NCBI GenBank assembly: GCA_963798275.1
Contig: CAWCTB010000017.1
Location: 1 to 64,000 of the forward strand
Direction: 5' to 3'
Length of the DNA: 64,000 nt
DNA from: CAWCTB01 sp963798275
Lineage (GTDB): Bacteria; Acidobacteriota; Terriglobia; Terriglobales; Acidobacteriaceae
Shown: piece by piece, positions 44,769 through 53,460 of the stretch
Numbering within the stretch: position 1 is the stretch's first letter
Layout: every line of letters starts with the position of its first letter
Position numbers and translations under genes: made by a program
The notes under the pieces: model-generated
Told to the model about the DNA's origin: nothing
Seen by the model: the letters and a program-made list of their open reading frames with translations, nothing else
Database searches by the model: none

Positions 44769-44874
44769 CAGTCCGAAGGACGGCATAACTTAGCCCAGGA
44801 CGTCAGTCCTGGGTAGCGTGGTATTAGAACCAGAGTCCCTTTAGGGACGGCACTCTTCCCGAGTGGCTTCAGCC
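44769..44874. repeat. Group of hairpin repeats before pheS
   Basis: Four inverted repeats in 105 bases: 44770-44780 (GTCC/GGAC), 44794-44813 (CCCAGGAC/GTCCTGGG), 44835-44848 (GTCCC/GGGAC around TTTA) and 44861-44874 (TGGCTTCAGCC with imperfect flanks). The last one ends next to the GAGG ribosome site of pheS. Confidence 0.55.
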
Positions 44875-44886
44875 GCGAGGCGCGCC

Positions 44887-45990
44887 ATGTACACCGTTCC
44901 CCAACTCGACGACTACTCGCCCGCCGCGCTCGATCGCGCGGTGTCGGATTTATTCGCCGCACTCGACGCCGAAACGGCTGAACTCCACAACGAGTCTGAT
45001 TGGAAAAACCTTCGCGACCGCTGGATGGCCCGCAAGAACGGACTGCTGACCCAGATTAACGACACCTGGCTCAAAGCCGCACCCAAGGATGCCAAGCGCG
45101 AGGTCGGGCAGCGCGTCAACGATCTGAAAGCGCGCGCCGAAGCGGCGATCGAAGCCGCGCACGAGAAAATCCATGCATCATCGGCTGATGCGAAGCTTGC
45201 CACCGAGCGCATCGACATCACCCTGCTCGGCGTGAAACGCCCCATCGGCGTGAAGCACCCAGTGCTGCGGGTGCAGGATGAGATCGTCGCGGTTTTTAAG
45301 GCCATGGGTTACTCCGTCGGTGAAGGCCCTGAGGTCGAGACCGACTACTACAACTTCGAGTCGCTGAATTTTCCGCCGAACCATCCGGCGCGCGATACCC
45401 AGGACACGCTGTTCATCGCCGGGCAGGAGCGCAAGCCCGCGCGCGATCGCCTGCTGCTGCGCACGCACACGTCGCCGGTGCAGATTCGTACCATGGAGAA
45501 GCTCGCCCCGCCGGTGCGCATTGTCATCCCCGGCAAAGTGCACCGCAACGATCCGCTCGACGCCACGCACTCGCCGGTGTTTCACCAGGTCGAGGGGCTC
45601 GCGGTCGATAGAAACATCACCTTCTGCGATCTGAAGGGCACGCTCGATCACGCGATGAAGGCGCTCTTCGGCTCGTCGGTAAAAACGCGCTTCTATCCCT
45701 CGTTCTTCCCCTTCACCGAACCCAGCGCCGACATGCAGGTGAGCTGCATCTTCTGCGGCGGCAAGGGCTGCCGCAAGTGCAAGTTCAGCGGCTGGATCGA
45801 GCTGCTGGGCTGCGGCATGGTCGATCCCAACGTCTTCGACTTCGTGAAGCACAACGGCTACGACTCGTCGAAGATCTCCGGCTTCGCTTTCGGCATGGGC
45901 GTAGAACGTATCGCGATCCTGAAGTACGAGGTCGAGGAAATCCAGTTGTTCTACGAGGGCGACGTGCGGTTTTTGGAGCAGTTCGCGTAG
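44887..45990 (+). CDS. pheS: Phenylalanine--tRNA ligase alpha subunit
   Basis: A 367-residue PheRS alpha. Coiled-coil N-terminus (residues 1-105), then TLLGVKRPIGVKHPVLRVQDEIVAVF, motif 2 region (LLRTHTSPVQIRTM), FHQVEGLAVDRNITFCDLKG, FFPFTEPSADMQVSCIFCGG and motif 3 FAFGMGVERIAILKYEV. The CIFCGGKGCRKCKFSGW stretch has four Cys that could bind zinc, seen in many bacterial PheS. ATG at 44887 chosen because GAGG lies six bases before it. Separated from pheT by 151 bases of hairpin repeats. Confidence 0.95.
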   Translation: MYTVPQLDDYSPAALDRAVSDLFAALDAETAELHNESDWKNLRDRWMARKNGLLTQINDTWLKAAPKDAKREVGQRVNDLKARAEAAIEAAHEKIHASSADAKLATERIDITLLGVKRPIGVKHPVLRVQDEIVAVFKAMGYSVGEGPEVETDYYNFESLNFPPNHPARDTQDTLFIAGQERKPARDRLLLRTHTSPVQIRTMEKLAPPVRIVIPGKVHRNDPLDATHSPVFHQVEGLAVDRNITFCDLKGTLDHAMKALFGSSVKTRFYPSFFPFTEPSADMQVSCIFCGGKGCRKCKFSGWIELLGCGMVDPNVFDFVKHNGYDSSKISGFAFGMGVERIAILKYEVEEIQLFYEGDVRFLEQFA

Positions 45991-46035
45991 CGAGAGTAGA
46001 TCTAAAGGTGCGCGCGGTTGCGCAAAGTAAGTAGA

Positions 46036-46131
46036 GCGGACCTTCAGGTCCGCGTTACAGCGTTGTTTTGAAGGGGCACGGCTTCAGCCGTGCCGTATCG
46101 CTGCACTAAAGATGACAGGGGCTTGAGCCCC
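46036..46131. repeat. Three hairpin repeats between pheS and pheT
   Basis: 46036-46053 (GCGGACCTTCAGGTCCGC, preceded by GTAGA), 46075-46094 (GGCACGG-CTTCAG-CCGTGCC centre, preceded by TTGAAGG) and 46118-46131 (GGGGCTTGAGCCCC). All three have a CTT(C/G)AG centre with different arms. The last ends ten bases before the pheT ATG. Confidence 0.7.
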
Positions 46132-46141
46132 GGGAACGGGC

Positions 46142-48175
46142 ATGAGAATTCTTCCTTCATGGCTGCGTGAGTTCGTCAACGTTGCGGCGGACGACCGCCA
46201 ACTCGCCGAAGACCTTACCTCGGCCGGAATCGCCGTCGAATCGGTCGCCGAGGAGAACGGCGCGACCATCTACGAGATGGACCTGACCACCAACCGCGTC
46301 GACGCCATGAACCATTACGGCGTAGCGCGCGAGGCCTCGGCGATCTACGGCACGGAACTGAAGCCAGTCGAGCGCAAACTGCCAAACGCGAGCGGCGCGG
46401 CGAACTTCCCCATCGTCATCGAAGACGCGGAGGGCTGTGCCCGATACACGGCGCGCATCATTCGCAACGTGAAGATCGGCCCGTCGCCCGAACACATCGC
46501 CAAGCGCCTTGAACTGCTGGGCTCGCGCGCCATCAACAGTGCAGCCGACGCCACCAACTACGCGATCAACGAACTCGGCCATCCGACTCACGCCTTTGAC
46601 CTCGACCTGCTGGAAGGCGGGACGATCATCGTGCGCCGCGCCCGTGATGGCGAATTCCTGCGGACGCTCGACGGAGTTGGGCACACGCTCACCTCCGACG
46701 ACCTGGTCATCGCTGACGCGGAAAAGCCTGTTGCTCTCGCGGGGGTGATGGGCGGATTCGACTCGATGATCACCGAGCGCACCACGAACGTGTTGATCGA
46801 GTCCGCGTGGTTTGATCCGGCGACCATCCGCAGCATGGCCAAGCGTCACGGCATGCATACTGACGCCTCGCACCGCTTCGAACGCGGAGCCGATTGGGGC
46901 ATCACGCCGCTGGCCTGCGATCGCGTCGCCGAACTCATCCTCGAGTCCGCTGCCGGCGGCGAACTCACCGGCGAACGCATCGACACTGTCGCGCGCCGCG
47001 TAGAGCGTCCACCGATTACGCTGCATCGCTCTGAAGTCAGGCGCATTCTTGGCGTCGACATTCCCGCGAACGAGATCGAACGCATCCTGCGCCATCTCGG
47101 CTTCGGCGTGGTCGCGGCTGCCGGCGACTTCAGCGTGACCATTCCCACCTGGCGGCTCGACGTCGAACGCGAGATCGATCTGCTGGAGGAGCTGGCGCGC
47201 ATTTACGGCTTCAATAAGTTTCCCAACACCCTGCCCGCGTTCTCCGGAGCAGTGATCGCCCTTCCCGATGAGCAGAAGAACGCCCGGGTGCGCGAGACCA
47301 TGCTCGCCCTCGGCTACGACGAGGCCATCTCCATCACCTTCATCTCCGCGCAGGACGCGAAGACCTTCGGCACCGGTGAGCCGCTGGGGCTGGCCAATCC
47401 GCTGAGCGAAGAGGCGGGCTACATGCGCAACTCGCTGGTGCCCGGGCTGCTCAACATGGTGGGCTACAACCTGAACCGCGGCAACAACGATGTCCGACTG
47501 TTCGAGGCCGGCGAGGTCTTCGAGAAGTCGGGCGACGGCCACAGCGAGCGCCGCTGGCTGACGTGTGCCGCTACCGGCAACCTGCTGCCGGCCAATGTTC
47601 ATGCGCCTGCGCAACCCTACAGCTTCTTCCACATGAAGGGCGACATCGAAGAGCTGCTTTCGACCTTCGCGCACCGCACGCTATATTTCGATCCCATGAC
47701 GCCCGCGTACTTCCATCCCGGACGCTCGGCCCGCGCCGTGCTCGATGGCGAAACCGTAGCGCGCTTCGGACAACTGCATCCCGAAATTGCCTCGGCCCGC
47801 AAGCTGCGCCAGGAGACTTACATTGCGGAAGTACTGCTCGACCGGCTCTATCGCCACGCACTACGCGAGCCCAGGTACGAGCGCATCTCGAAGTTCCCGG
47901 CGGTCGAGCGCGATTTCTCCTTCGTCTTCGACGACGCGGTGACATTCGCGCGCATGCGCTCGTCGGTTGAGGCGCTCAATATTACTGAGTTGCAAAAGTT
48001 CGAGCCCGGCGAAATCTATCGCGGCGAAAAGACCGGAGCCGGGAAGTACTCGGTGTTACTCCATGCTGAGTTCCAGTCCAAAGAACGCACTTTGCGTGAC
48101 GACGAGGTAGCCCAGTGGTCGGCGCAAATCGTGAAGGTGCTGGAATCGCTTGGCGGGACGCTGCGCGCGCAGTAA
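46142..48175 (+). CDS. pheT: Phenylalanine--tRNA ligase beta subunit, lacking the EMAP-like tRNA-binding insert
   Basis: A 677-residue PheRS beta. It begins MRILPSWLREFVNVAADDRQ LAEDLTSAGIAVESV and passes directly into YEMDLTTNRVDAMNHYGVAREASA, where PheT of about 790-800 residues, such as the E. coli enzyme, has a roughly 110-residue OB-fold tRNA-binding domain. The B3/B4 editing region (RIIRNVKIGPSPEHIAKRLELLG, NELGHPTHAFDLDLL), B5 (RRILGVDIPANEIERILRHLGFG), the catalytic-like core (RIYGFNKFPNTLP, NPLSEEAGYMRNSLVPGLL) and the FDX-ACB anticodon domain (YERISKFPAVERDFSFVFDD) are intact. No frame damage, so the missing insert is real. Confidence 0.94.
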   Translation: MRILPSWLREFVNVAADDRQLAEDLTSAGIAVESVAEENGATIYEMDLTTNRVDAMNHYGVAREASAIYGTELKPVERKLPNASGAANFPIVIEDAEGCARYTARIIRNVKIGPSPEHIAKRLELLGSRAINSAADATNYAINELGHPTHAFDLDLLEGGTIIVRRARDGEFLRTLDGVGHTLTSDDLVIADAEKPVALAGVMGGFDSMITERTTNVLIESAWFDPATIRSMAKRHGMHTDASHRFERGADWGITPLACDRVAELILESAAGGELTGERIDTVARRVERPPITLHRSEVRRILGVDIPANEIERILRHLGFGVVAAAGDFSVTIPTWRLDVEREIDLLEELARIYGFNKFPNTLPAFSGAVIALPDEQKNARVRETMLALGYDEAISITFISAQDAKTFGTGEPLGLANPLSEEAGYMRNSLVPGLLNMVGYNLNRGNNDVRLFEAGEVFEKSGDGHSERRWLTCAATGNLLPANVHAPAQPYSFFHMKGDIEELLSTFAHRTLYFDPMTPAYFHPGRSARAVLDGETVARFGQLHPEIASARKLRQETYIAEVLLDRLYRHALREPRYERISKFPAVERDFSFVFDDAVTFARMRSSVEALNITELQKFEPGEIYRGEKTGAGKYSVLLHAEFQSKERTLRDDEVAQWSAQIVKVLESLGGTLRAQ

Positions 48176-48192
48176 ACCACACCGTCAGCAAG

Positions 48193-49229
48193 TCACGGTT
48201 TCGTACCCTCCGCCCAATAACTGCTGCGCGCCAGCACGGTCGCGTCTCCCGGCTCTTTCAATTGCACCCGTAGCTGGTGCAGCCCAGAGTGAGGATTGAC
48301 TGGCTGAAAGCTCAGCAGATAGCGGTTGTGCAGGTGATTGTCAAAATCGTTCATTCGCATATCGAATTGCTTGCCTGAATCGAACTGCTGATACTCGCCA
48401 CCACTCATCGCCGCGATCGCCTTGGCGCTGTTCTTGCGCATCGCTTGTCCCACCAGCAGCAAGGGCGCGAGCAGGTCCGGCCCCTCGTGTACTTCGGTTT
48501 GCTCGGGATGAAGGTCGGGATTGTTGTTGCCACGCAGTGTATCCAGGATGTTGGATTTTGAGGGAGAGAACGCCAGCGTGTACACCACCACGTTGCTGTT
48601 GCCGATGGAGCGAACCACGTCCTCAACCGTGGCTGCGCTCCCGTGATCGCGGGTTTCGCTGATCAGCAATAGCACGCGCAGCCTTGGCTTGGGGGCGGTG
48701 TTGAGCAGCTTTACCGAGGCGTCCACCGCGTCGAGGATGGCCGCGCCGCCATCGCCGGCCGGAATCTGCCTGAGATCTCGTTCGCCAGCACGTCAGGATT
48801 GCTGGTGAAGTTCTGTACCGGATGCACTTCGCTGTCGAAGAACACGACCGCAGCTTGATTCTGGCCCTGCGACAGCAGAGGGCTGAGCATCGCACTCAGG
48901 CCCTGTATCCGTTGGAATTCCTGCTCAGCGCGGCGGCCGACCTGGATGGCCACCACCAGCGAGAATGGTTGCGACTCGGCAGTTTCGTCGAGATGAACCG
49001 GCTGGGACACTCCATCGTCCTCAATGACGAAATCGCTGGCCTGCAGTCCGTAAACAATATCGCCGCTTTTATTTCGCACCAGGGTTGGCACCAGAACGAC
49101 ATTCGATTCGGTGCGAAAGGTCGGTTCCTGCGGCTCTTGCGCCGTTGCGCCGCCGCACAACAGTGACAACAGCAATACGACAAACGATATTTTGCACACC
49201 AACCTGGTGCTGGGAATCGACGGCATCAT
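48193..49229 (-). CDS. VWFA-related acidobacterial domain protein, exported, one frame break
   Basis: Third TIGR03436-type protein. Signal peptide (VVLLLSLLCGGATAQ), TFRTESNVVLVPTLVRNKSGDIVYGLQASDFVIEDDG entry, a degenerate MIDAS region (LVVAIQVGRRAEQEF), then a frame break near 48768 (EISGRFRPA into ASVKLLNTAPKPRLRVLLLISE) and the end RYLLSFQPVNPHSGLHQLRVQL. Net change -1 or +2, corrected length about 345. Convergent with pheT, 17 bases apart. Confidence 0.82.
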
Positions 49230-49331
49230 GTCCTAAAGTAGTCCTAAAGAAAGAACCCCAATCGCTCCGGCATGTTTCGGTGAACCTGGGCAGATCGATC
49301 GATGGCCAGGATGCGATCATGGCCGCACTAT

Positions 49332-49913
49332 CTAGGATGTAAGAATTTTGCTTTGAGGAAAGCCAGGTTTGTTCTTCACCTGCTCCGCCTGCCACAGATG
49401 GCGGCGATTGTGCACCGCCATCAGCGCCAGTCCGGTGTCGATGCTGAGGCGCACGCCGGGGACGATGGCGTTCTTGTAATGCACATCGCCCAAATCCGCC
49501 GAACCGAATTCGCTGACGAAATCGAGAATGCCCCGCTGCGCCGTCTCGAATCTGGCCACTACGTCGGCGGAGACCTGTGACGGCGGCACGATCTTTCCGG
49601 GAGCCGGTAGCTTCATTTTGGGTGGCGGTTCGCTGTGCTCCACGTACCAGCGCGTCAGCCAACTGGCAGCCTCGATCGGCTTCTGGCGCGGCTCCAGTTG
49701 ATCGCGATTCTCCTCCACCGCCGCGCGCATGGCGCCCACGGTGACTGAATTCATGAGCGCCAGGTGCTGCAGGCATTGACCGATGCTCCACGACTTCGGC
49801 CCGGGCTGCCAATTCAGCGCTGCCGCATCCAGCCCACCCGCCAGCGCGGCGACTTGTTGAATTTGGCGCTGCAACTCCTCCGCGAATTCCTCGGGCGTGT
49901 AGCGATGGCTCAT
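49332..49913 (-). CDS. DinB superfamily protein
   Basis: A 193-residue four-helix-bundle protein of the DinB/YfiT group, from MSHRYTPEEFAEEL. The three metal-ligand histidines fit QCLQHLALMN (first) and AVHNRRHLWQAEQV (second and third). Members are thiol-dependent transferases or of unknown role. The longer open frame upstream is basic and lacks family similarity, so the start is at 49913. Confidence 0.82.
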   Translation of the reverse strand: MSHRYTPEEFAEELQRQIQQVAALAGGLDAAALNWQPGPKSWSIGQCLQHLALMNSVTVGAMRAAVEENRDQLEPRQKPIEAASWLTRWYVEHSEPPPKMKLPAPGKIVPPSQVSADVVARFETAQRGILDFVSEFGSADLGDVHYKNAIVPGVRLSIDTGLALMAVHNRRHLWQAEQVKNKPGFPQSKILTS

Positions 49914-50107
49914 GGATATTGGCCTTCGTCGAGATTGTACAAAGCCGCCGGCGAAATAAGTAGCTGCTCGTTCGCGCGGCGGCAGTTGCACAATGCGGTT
50001 CCACCGCAACAAATCGCGAAGAATCGTGAACACCGTTCGCTGAAGGCGCAATTTTCTGCGATATACTGCGCTCACGAAACAATTTTTGCCGAGGTTTGAT
50101 CTTCGTT

Positions 50108-50398
50108 ATGTCCGCCAACGCTGTTGAAGCCGCTTCCGTCCTTTCCACTGCCGATTTTCAATCGCTGGAAGAAAAAGTTCTCCGCACCATCGAGCTGCTG
50201 AAGGTGGCGCGCGAGGGCAAGTCCGTGGCCGAGCGCGATGCCGCCCGCCTGCGCGAGCAGTTGAACGAACGCGAAGAGGAGGTTGACTCCCTACGGTCGG
50301 AGCTCATCGCACTGCGCAAGGAACGCGACCAGGTACGTACCAGAGTAGAAAAGATGTTGGGCCAAATTGATGCTTTGACAGCGGAAGAGTCGGCGTAA
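50108..50398 (+). CDS. Coiled-coil protein, ZapB-like, upstream of zapA
   Basis: A 96-residue, highly charged protein that is almost entirely heptad-repeat helix (FQSLEEKVLRTIELLKVARE, then LREQLNEREEEVDSLRSELIALRKERDQVRTRVEKML). Size, coiled coil and its place before zapA suggest a division-ring factor like ZapB, but coiled coils are weak evidence. TATACT at 50062-50067 may be its -10 box. The ATG at 50108 is preferred over the start four codons earlier. Confidence 0.65.
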   Translation: MSANAVEAASVLSTADFQSLEEKVLRTIELLKVAREGKSVAERDAARLREQLNEREEEVDSLRSELIALRKERDQVRTRVEKMLGQIDALTAEESA

Positions 50399-50544
50399 TA
50401 ATTACAGGTCGGCGCCAGCAGGCTAGCTTGGCGCCGCGCCCGCAAATGGGATTGCCGGGGAATGGCCTACGCCAGCGACGGCCAACGGCCGGGATGTCAG
50501 TTTGCGAGATGTGTTCGTGAGAAAAGGGAGAATGGAGGCGGAGC

Positions 50545-50862
50545 TTGGCAGAGTCGAATGGCAACGGTAACAGCAGCGTCCGGGTCGATATTTACGACCA
50601 GACCTATCACCTGCGGGGTTCCGATCCTGAGTACATCAACCAGCTCGCCGACTACGTCGACACCAAGATGCGGCTGATCTCGAAGCAGGCCTCGACGGTC
50701 GACTCGCTTAAGGTCGCGGTCTTGGCGGCGTTGAATATTGCCGACGAATATCAGTTGCTCAAGCGCAAGTACGATGCGGCCACGAGCGACTACACCGCCC
50801 GCGCCGGCCACCTCGCCGATGCTCTCGACGAGATCCTGGGCGAGCCACGCCGCGTCGGCTAG
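50545..50862 (+). CDS. zapA: Cell division protein ZapA, TTG start
   Basis: A 105-residue ZapA, which bundles FtsZ filaments at the Z ring: VRVDIYDQTYHLRGSDPEYINQLADYVDTKMR, then the dimerising helix DSLKVAVLAALNIADEYQLLKRKYDA. The start is TTG, with GGAGG seven bases upstream. The 146-base gap after the coiled-coil gene shows only a GC-rich stretch. Followed by a probable 6S RNA, a frequent neighbour of zapA. Confidence 0.9.
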   Translation: MAESNGNGNSSVRVDIYDQTYHLRGSDPEYINQLADYVDTKMRLISKQASTVDSLKVAVLAALNIADEYQLLKRKYDAATSDYTARAGHLADALDEILGEPRRVG

Positions 50863-51014
50863 AACCACGTCTAACAGTCAGCGTGACTGCGCAGCGGCGC
50901 AAACGTGTTGGCGCAGTCTTGTCTCCTTGGGCACGTCAATTCCAACAATTCTGCCCTGTCGCTCTTGTCATCCCGGCAGCTTTTCCATAGCATCTGTTCA
51001 GGAAGCCGGCCTGC

Positions 51015-51190
51015 AAAGTTGGTGGTGGTGGCAACCGTTTTTTGAACCAATGCTCAATGAACAGGGAGCCCTACTCGTATAACGGTTCGGTGTGCGATGC
51101 TCCGCCATGCGGAGATGCCTAAAGAATCGCGGAGGGTTCCCACCGTAACGCGGGTTCATTGACGGCCCACCTCCCACGGCCCCGCGGGTC
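51015..51190 (+). ncRNA. ssrS: Probable 6S RNA (ssrS)
   Basis: Downstream of zapA, as in many bacteria. A perfect nine-base stem TCAATGAAC (51054-51062)/GTTCATTGA (51154-51162) closes a region with a large internal bubble, a second stem CGGTG/CACCG (51088-51092/51141-51145) and an apical hairpin CTCCGC-CAT-GCGGAG (51100-51114); GGTGGTGG near 51020 can pair with CCACCTCC near 51170. This closing stem-bubble-hairpin plan is that of 6S RNA, an RNA polymerase inhibitor. GGGTTCCCACC within it resembles known 6S sequences. Ends are approximate. The rest of the 50863-51376 gap holds nothing I can name. Confidence 0.55.
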
Positions 51191-51364
51191 GGCGTTTTAA
51201 TTAGCCGCACGGCCTCGCTCTGTGTTTGCTGCTTATCGCTCATTGCCCGGTGCCGGCTCCAATCGCTTATCTTCACTCTGAGCTGCGCCTAGAAGCTGGC
51301 GCGCTGGAACGCTTCCTCGACGAGCGGTGAAACCGCTGACACCGCTTCGCGCTGCCCGAACGTC

Positions 51365-51370
51365 TAAAAT
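51365..51370 (+). promoter_or_regulatory. -10 box TAAAAT for a leaderless lgt transcript
   Basis: TAAAAT, six bases (AGCAAC), then the GTG at 51377. No ribosome site. Confidence 0.5.
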
Positions 51371-51376
51371 AGCAAC

Positions 51377-52177
51377 GTGCTTCCCCGTTTACTCCAATTT
51401 GGCCATTTTGGCCTGCCGACGTACGGCGTCATGGCCGCGTGTGGCCTCATCTTTGGCCTGATGCTGATCATCCATGTGGGCCGCCAGCAGGGCCTCGATC
51501 CCGACAAGCTCTGGAACCTCGGCATCATCGCCATTCTGTCCGGCATTTTCGGCGCGAAGATTCTGATGCTGCTCGTAGACTTCCGCTATTACAGCGAACA
51601 TCCCGGCGAAATCTTCAGCCTCTCGACCTTCCAAGCGGGCGGCGTGTGGTCAGGCGGGTTCGTGCTCGCGCTCATCCTGTGTATCTGGTACATGCGGAAG
51701 AACGATATGCCGGTGCTGCGCACCTGCGACGTGTTCGCTCCCGGGCTGGCGCTGGGACACGCCTTCGGCCGCATCGGCTGCTTCGCCGCCGGTTGCTGCT
51801 GGGGACGTGAGACACACGTCCCGTGGGCGGTGACCTTTCACAATCCGCTGGCCGCCGAAATCGTCGGCACCCCGCTGGGCGTGCCCCTGCATCCGACGCA
51901 GCTCTATGAAATGATCGTCGAGCTGGCCAACTGTCTGTTCCTGGTATGGCTGATTAAGCGCAAGAAGTTCGAGGGCGAGATCATCGGCGCTTACATGATG
52001 ATCTACGGCGTGGCCCGCTACTTCATCGAGTTCTTCCGGGGCGATCCCGGGCGCGGCCACTTTCTGGGATTCATGAGCGACACCCAGGCCATCGCGCTGT
52101 GCCTGGTGATTGGCGGCGGACTGCTGTGGATGCGGCGCGCACCGCTGCGCCAGCCAATTCCGCTGAAGGCGAGGTAG
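51377..52177 (+). CDS. lgt: Prolipoprotein diacylglyceryl transferase
   Basis: A 266-residue inner-membrane enzyme transferring diacylglycerol from phosphatidylglycerol to the lipobox cysteine. Family signature HAFGRIGCFAAGCCWGRET (residues about 127-145), plus QAGGVWSGGFVLA, PLHPTQLYEMIVELANC and the late ARYFIEFFRGDPGRG; seven hydrophobic segments. GTG start, probably leaderless. Single gene. Confidence 0.95.
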   Translation: MLPRLLQFGHFGLPTYGVMAACGLIFGLMLIIHVGRQQGLDPDKLWNLGIIAILSGIFGAKILMLLVDFRYYSEHPGEIFSLSTFQAGGVWSGGFVLALILCIWYMRKNDMPVLRTCDVFAPGLALGHAFGRIGCFAAGCCWGRETHVPWAVTFHNPLAAEIVGTPLGVPLHPTQLYEMIVELANCLFLVWLIKRKKFEGEIIGAYMMIYGVARYFIEFFRGDPGRGHFLGFMSDTQAIALCLVIGGGLLWMRRAPLRQPIPLKAR

Positions 52178-52179
52178 GA

Positions 52180-52365
52180 AGAAGTTTCCAGTTTCGAGTT
52201 TCACGAGTCGCGTCTCAGCAGCAAACGAGCTGCGAAGAGCGAATCGCGACGATCCGTTTCGCTTCGGACTCAAGACTCTCTTTCTGACAACTGACAACCG
52301 CCTTCTGGCAACTGGCAACTTCTTTTTTCGCTTGAAACTCGAAACTCGAAACTTGACACTGCTCT
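52180..52365. repeat. Low-complexity repeats before the pseudouridine synthase gene
   Basis: AGTTTCGAGTTTC at 52190, CTGACAACTGACAAC at 52285, CTGGCAACTGGCAAC at 52305 and GAAACTCGAAACTCGAAAC at about 52334. The last is the inverted form of the words at 52190 and 32523. No gene. Confidence 0.5.
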
Positions 52366-53391
52366 TTGCCCTTCCCCATCTCCATTCCCGTGCCCCCCGA
52401 CGCTGCCGGCCAGCGGCTCGACCAGTTTCTTGCCGCGCAACTGCCTGACACCAGCCGCGCGCGGGTGCAGCAGTTAATTGCGGAAGGCAAGGCGCTGGTC
52501 AACGGATCGGTTGCCAAGTCTTCGCTGAAGCTGCGTGGCGGTGAAGAGATAACAATTCTCGGCGATCCCACGCCGCAGCCGCTGCGGGCCATTGCGGAAG
52601 ATATTCCGCTCGACATCGTCTACGAGGACGACGATCTTGCCGTCGTCAACAAGCCCGCCGGCATGATGGTGCACGCCGGCGCCGGAGCCACCGACAGCGA
52701 ACGCAATCGCGGAACCCTGGTCAATGCGCTGTTGCACCGCCTGGGCGCGCTCTCGGAAGTCGGAGGCGAGTTGCGTCCGGGAATCGTGCATCGTCTCGAC
52801 AAGGAGACCAGCGGCCTGATCGTGGTAGCGAAAAATGACGTCGCTCATCGCAAACTGGCATCTCAGTTCTCCGGCCGCCAGGTGAAGAAGCGCTACATCG
52901 CTCTGGTTCATGGCTGGCCGGCGAAAGATCGCGGCACCATCAACCGCGAGATCAGCCGCGACGTAGTGCGGCGCACCCGCATGACCACGCGCGGCAGCGG
53001 CGGTCGCGCCGCCATCTCTCACTACGAGGTTCGCCGGCGCATCGACTCCCCCTATGGAAAATTAGCGCTGGTCGAGGTCACGATCGAAACCGGAAGGACC
53101 CATCAGATCCGCGTGCACATGTCGTCGATTGGTCACCCGGTGGTTGGCGACGCGCTCTATGGAGCGCCGCGGGAGCTGCGGATCGCCTCCTCCAAGGCTG
53201 GGCAGCCAGCCTTGGTGCAGGGTAAACCCGCAAAGCTCAGCCTCGGCCGCAATTTCCTGCACGCCGCAGCAATCGAATTCACTCATCCCCGCACTGGCGA
53301 GCCACTCTCCTTTACCACGCCGCTGCCTGATGAGTTGGCAGAGTTCTTGACCACCGTATGCCCTGCCGAAACAGATCGCCCTGCCCGATGA
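52366..53391 (+). CDS. RluA-family 23S rRNA pseudouridine synthase, probably RluD
   Basis: A 341-residue enzyme: S4 RNA-binding domain (GQRLDQFLAAQLPDTSRARVQQLIAEGKALVNG), IPLDIVYEDDDLAVVNKPAGMMVHAG, the catalytic motif HRLDKETSGLIVVAK (Asp is the nucleophile) and TIETGRTHQIRVHMSSIGHPVVGD. Architecture and length suit RluD, which modifies helix 69, but RluC/RluA-type assignment needs comparison. Start is uncertain: TTG at 52366 or GTG at 52390. Confidence 0.9.
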   Translation: MPFPISIPVPPDAAGQRLDQFLAAQLPDTSRARVQQLIAEGKALVNGSVAKSSLKLRGGEEITILGDPTPQPLRAIAEDIPLDIVYEDDDLAVVNKPAGMMVHAGAGATDSERNRGTLVNALLHRLGALSEVGGELRPGIVHRLDKETSGLIVVAKNDVAHRKLASQFSGRQVKKRYIALVHGWPAKDRGTINREISRDVVRRTRMTTRGSGGRAAISHYEVRRRIDSPYGKLALVEVTIETGRTHQIRVHMSSIGHPVVGDALYGAPRELRIASSKAGQPALVQGKPAKLSLGRNFLHAAAIEFTHPRTGEPLSFTTPLPDELAEFLTTVCPAETDRPAR

Positions 53392-53460
53392 GGCTCGCGT
53401 TCCAGCTCGCACTGCGTCCAATCAGTGGCCCTTCACAAACAGCTATAATCAGACCATCGC

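Noticed and set aside
44518..44886. tRNA gene or T-box leader before pheS
   Set aside because: No acceptor stem with a T-arm GGTTCGA motif, no T-box sequence; the palindromes belong to the repeat family. I found no tRNA anywhere in the window.
46157..47674. Minus-strand open frame of 505 codons
   Set aside because: Antisense to pheT.
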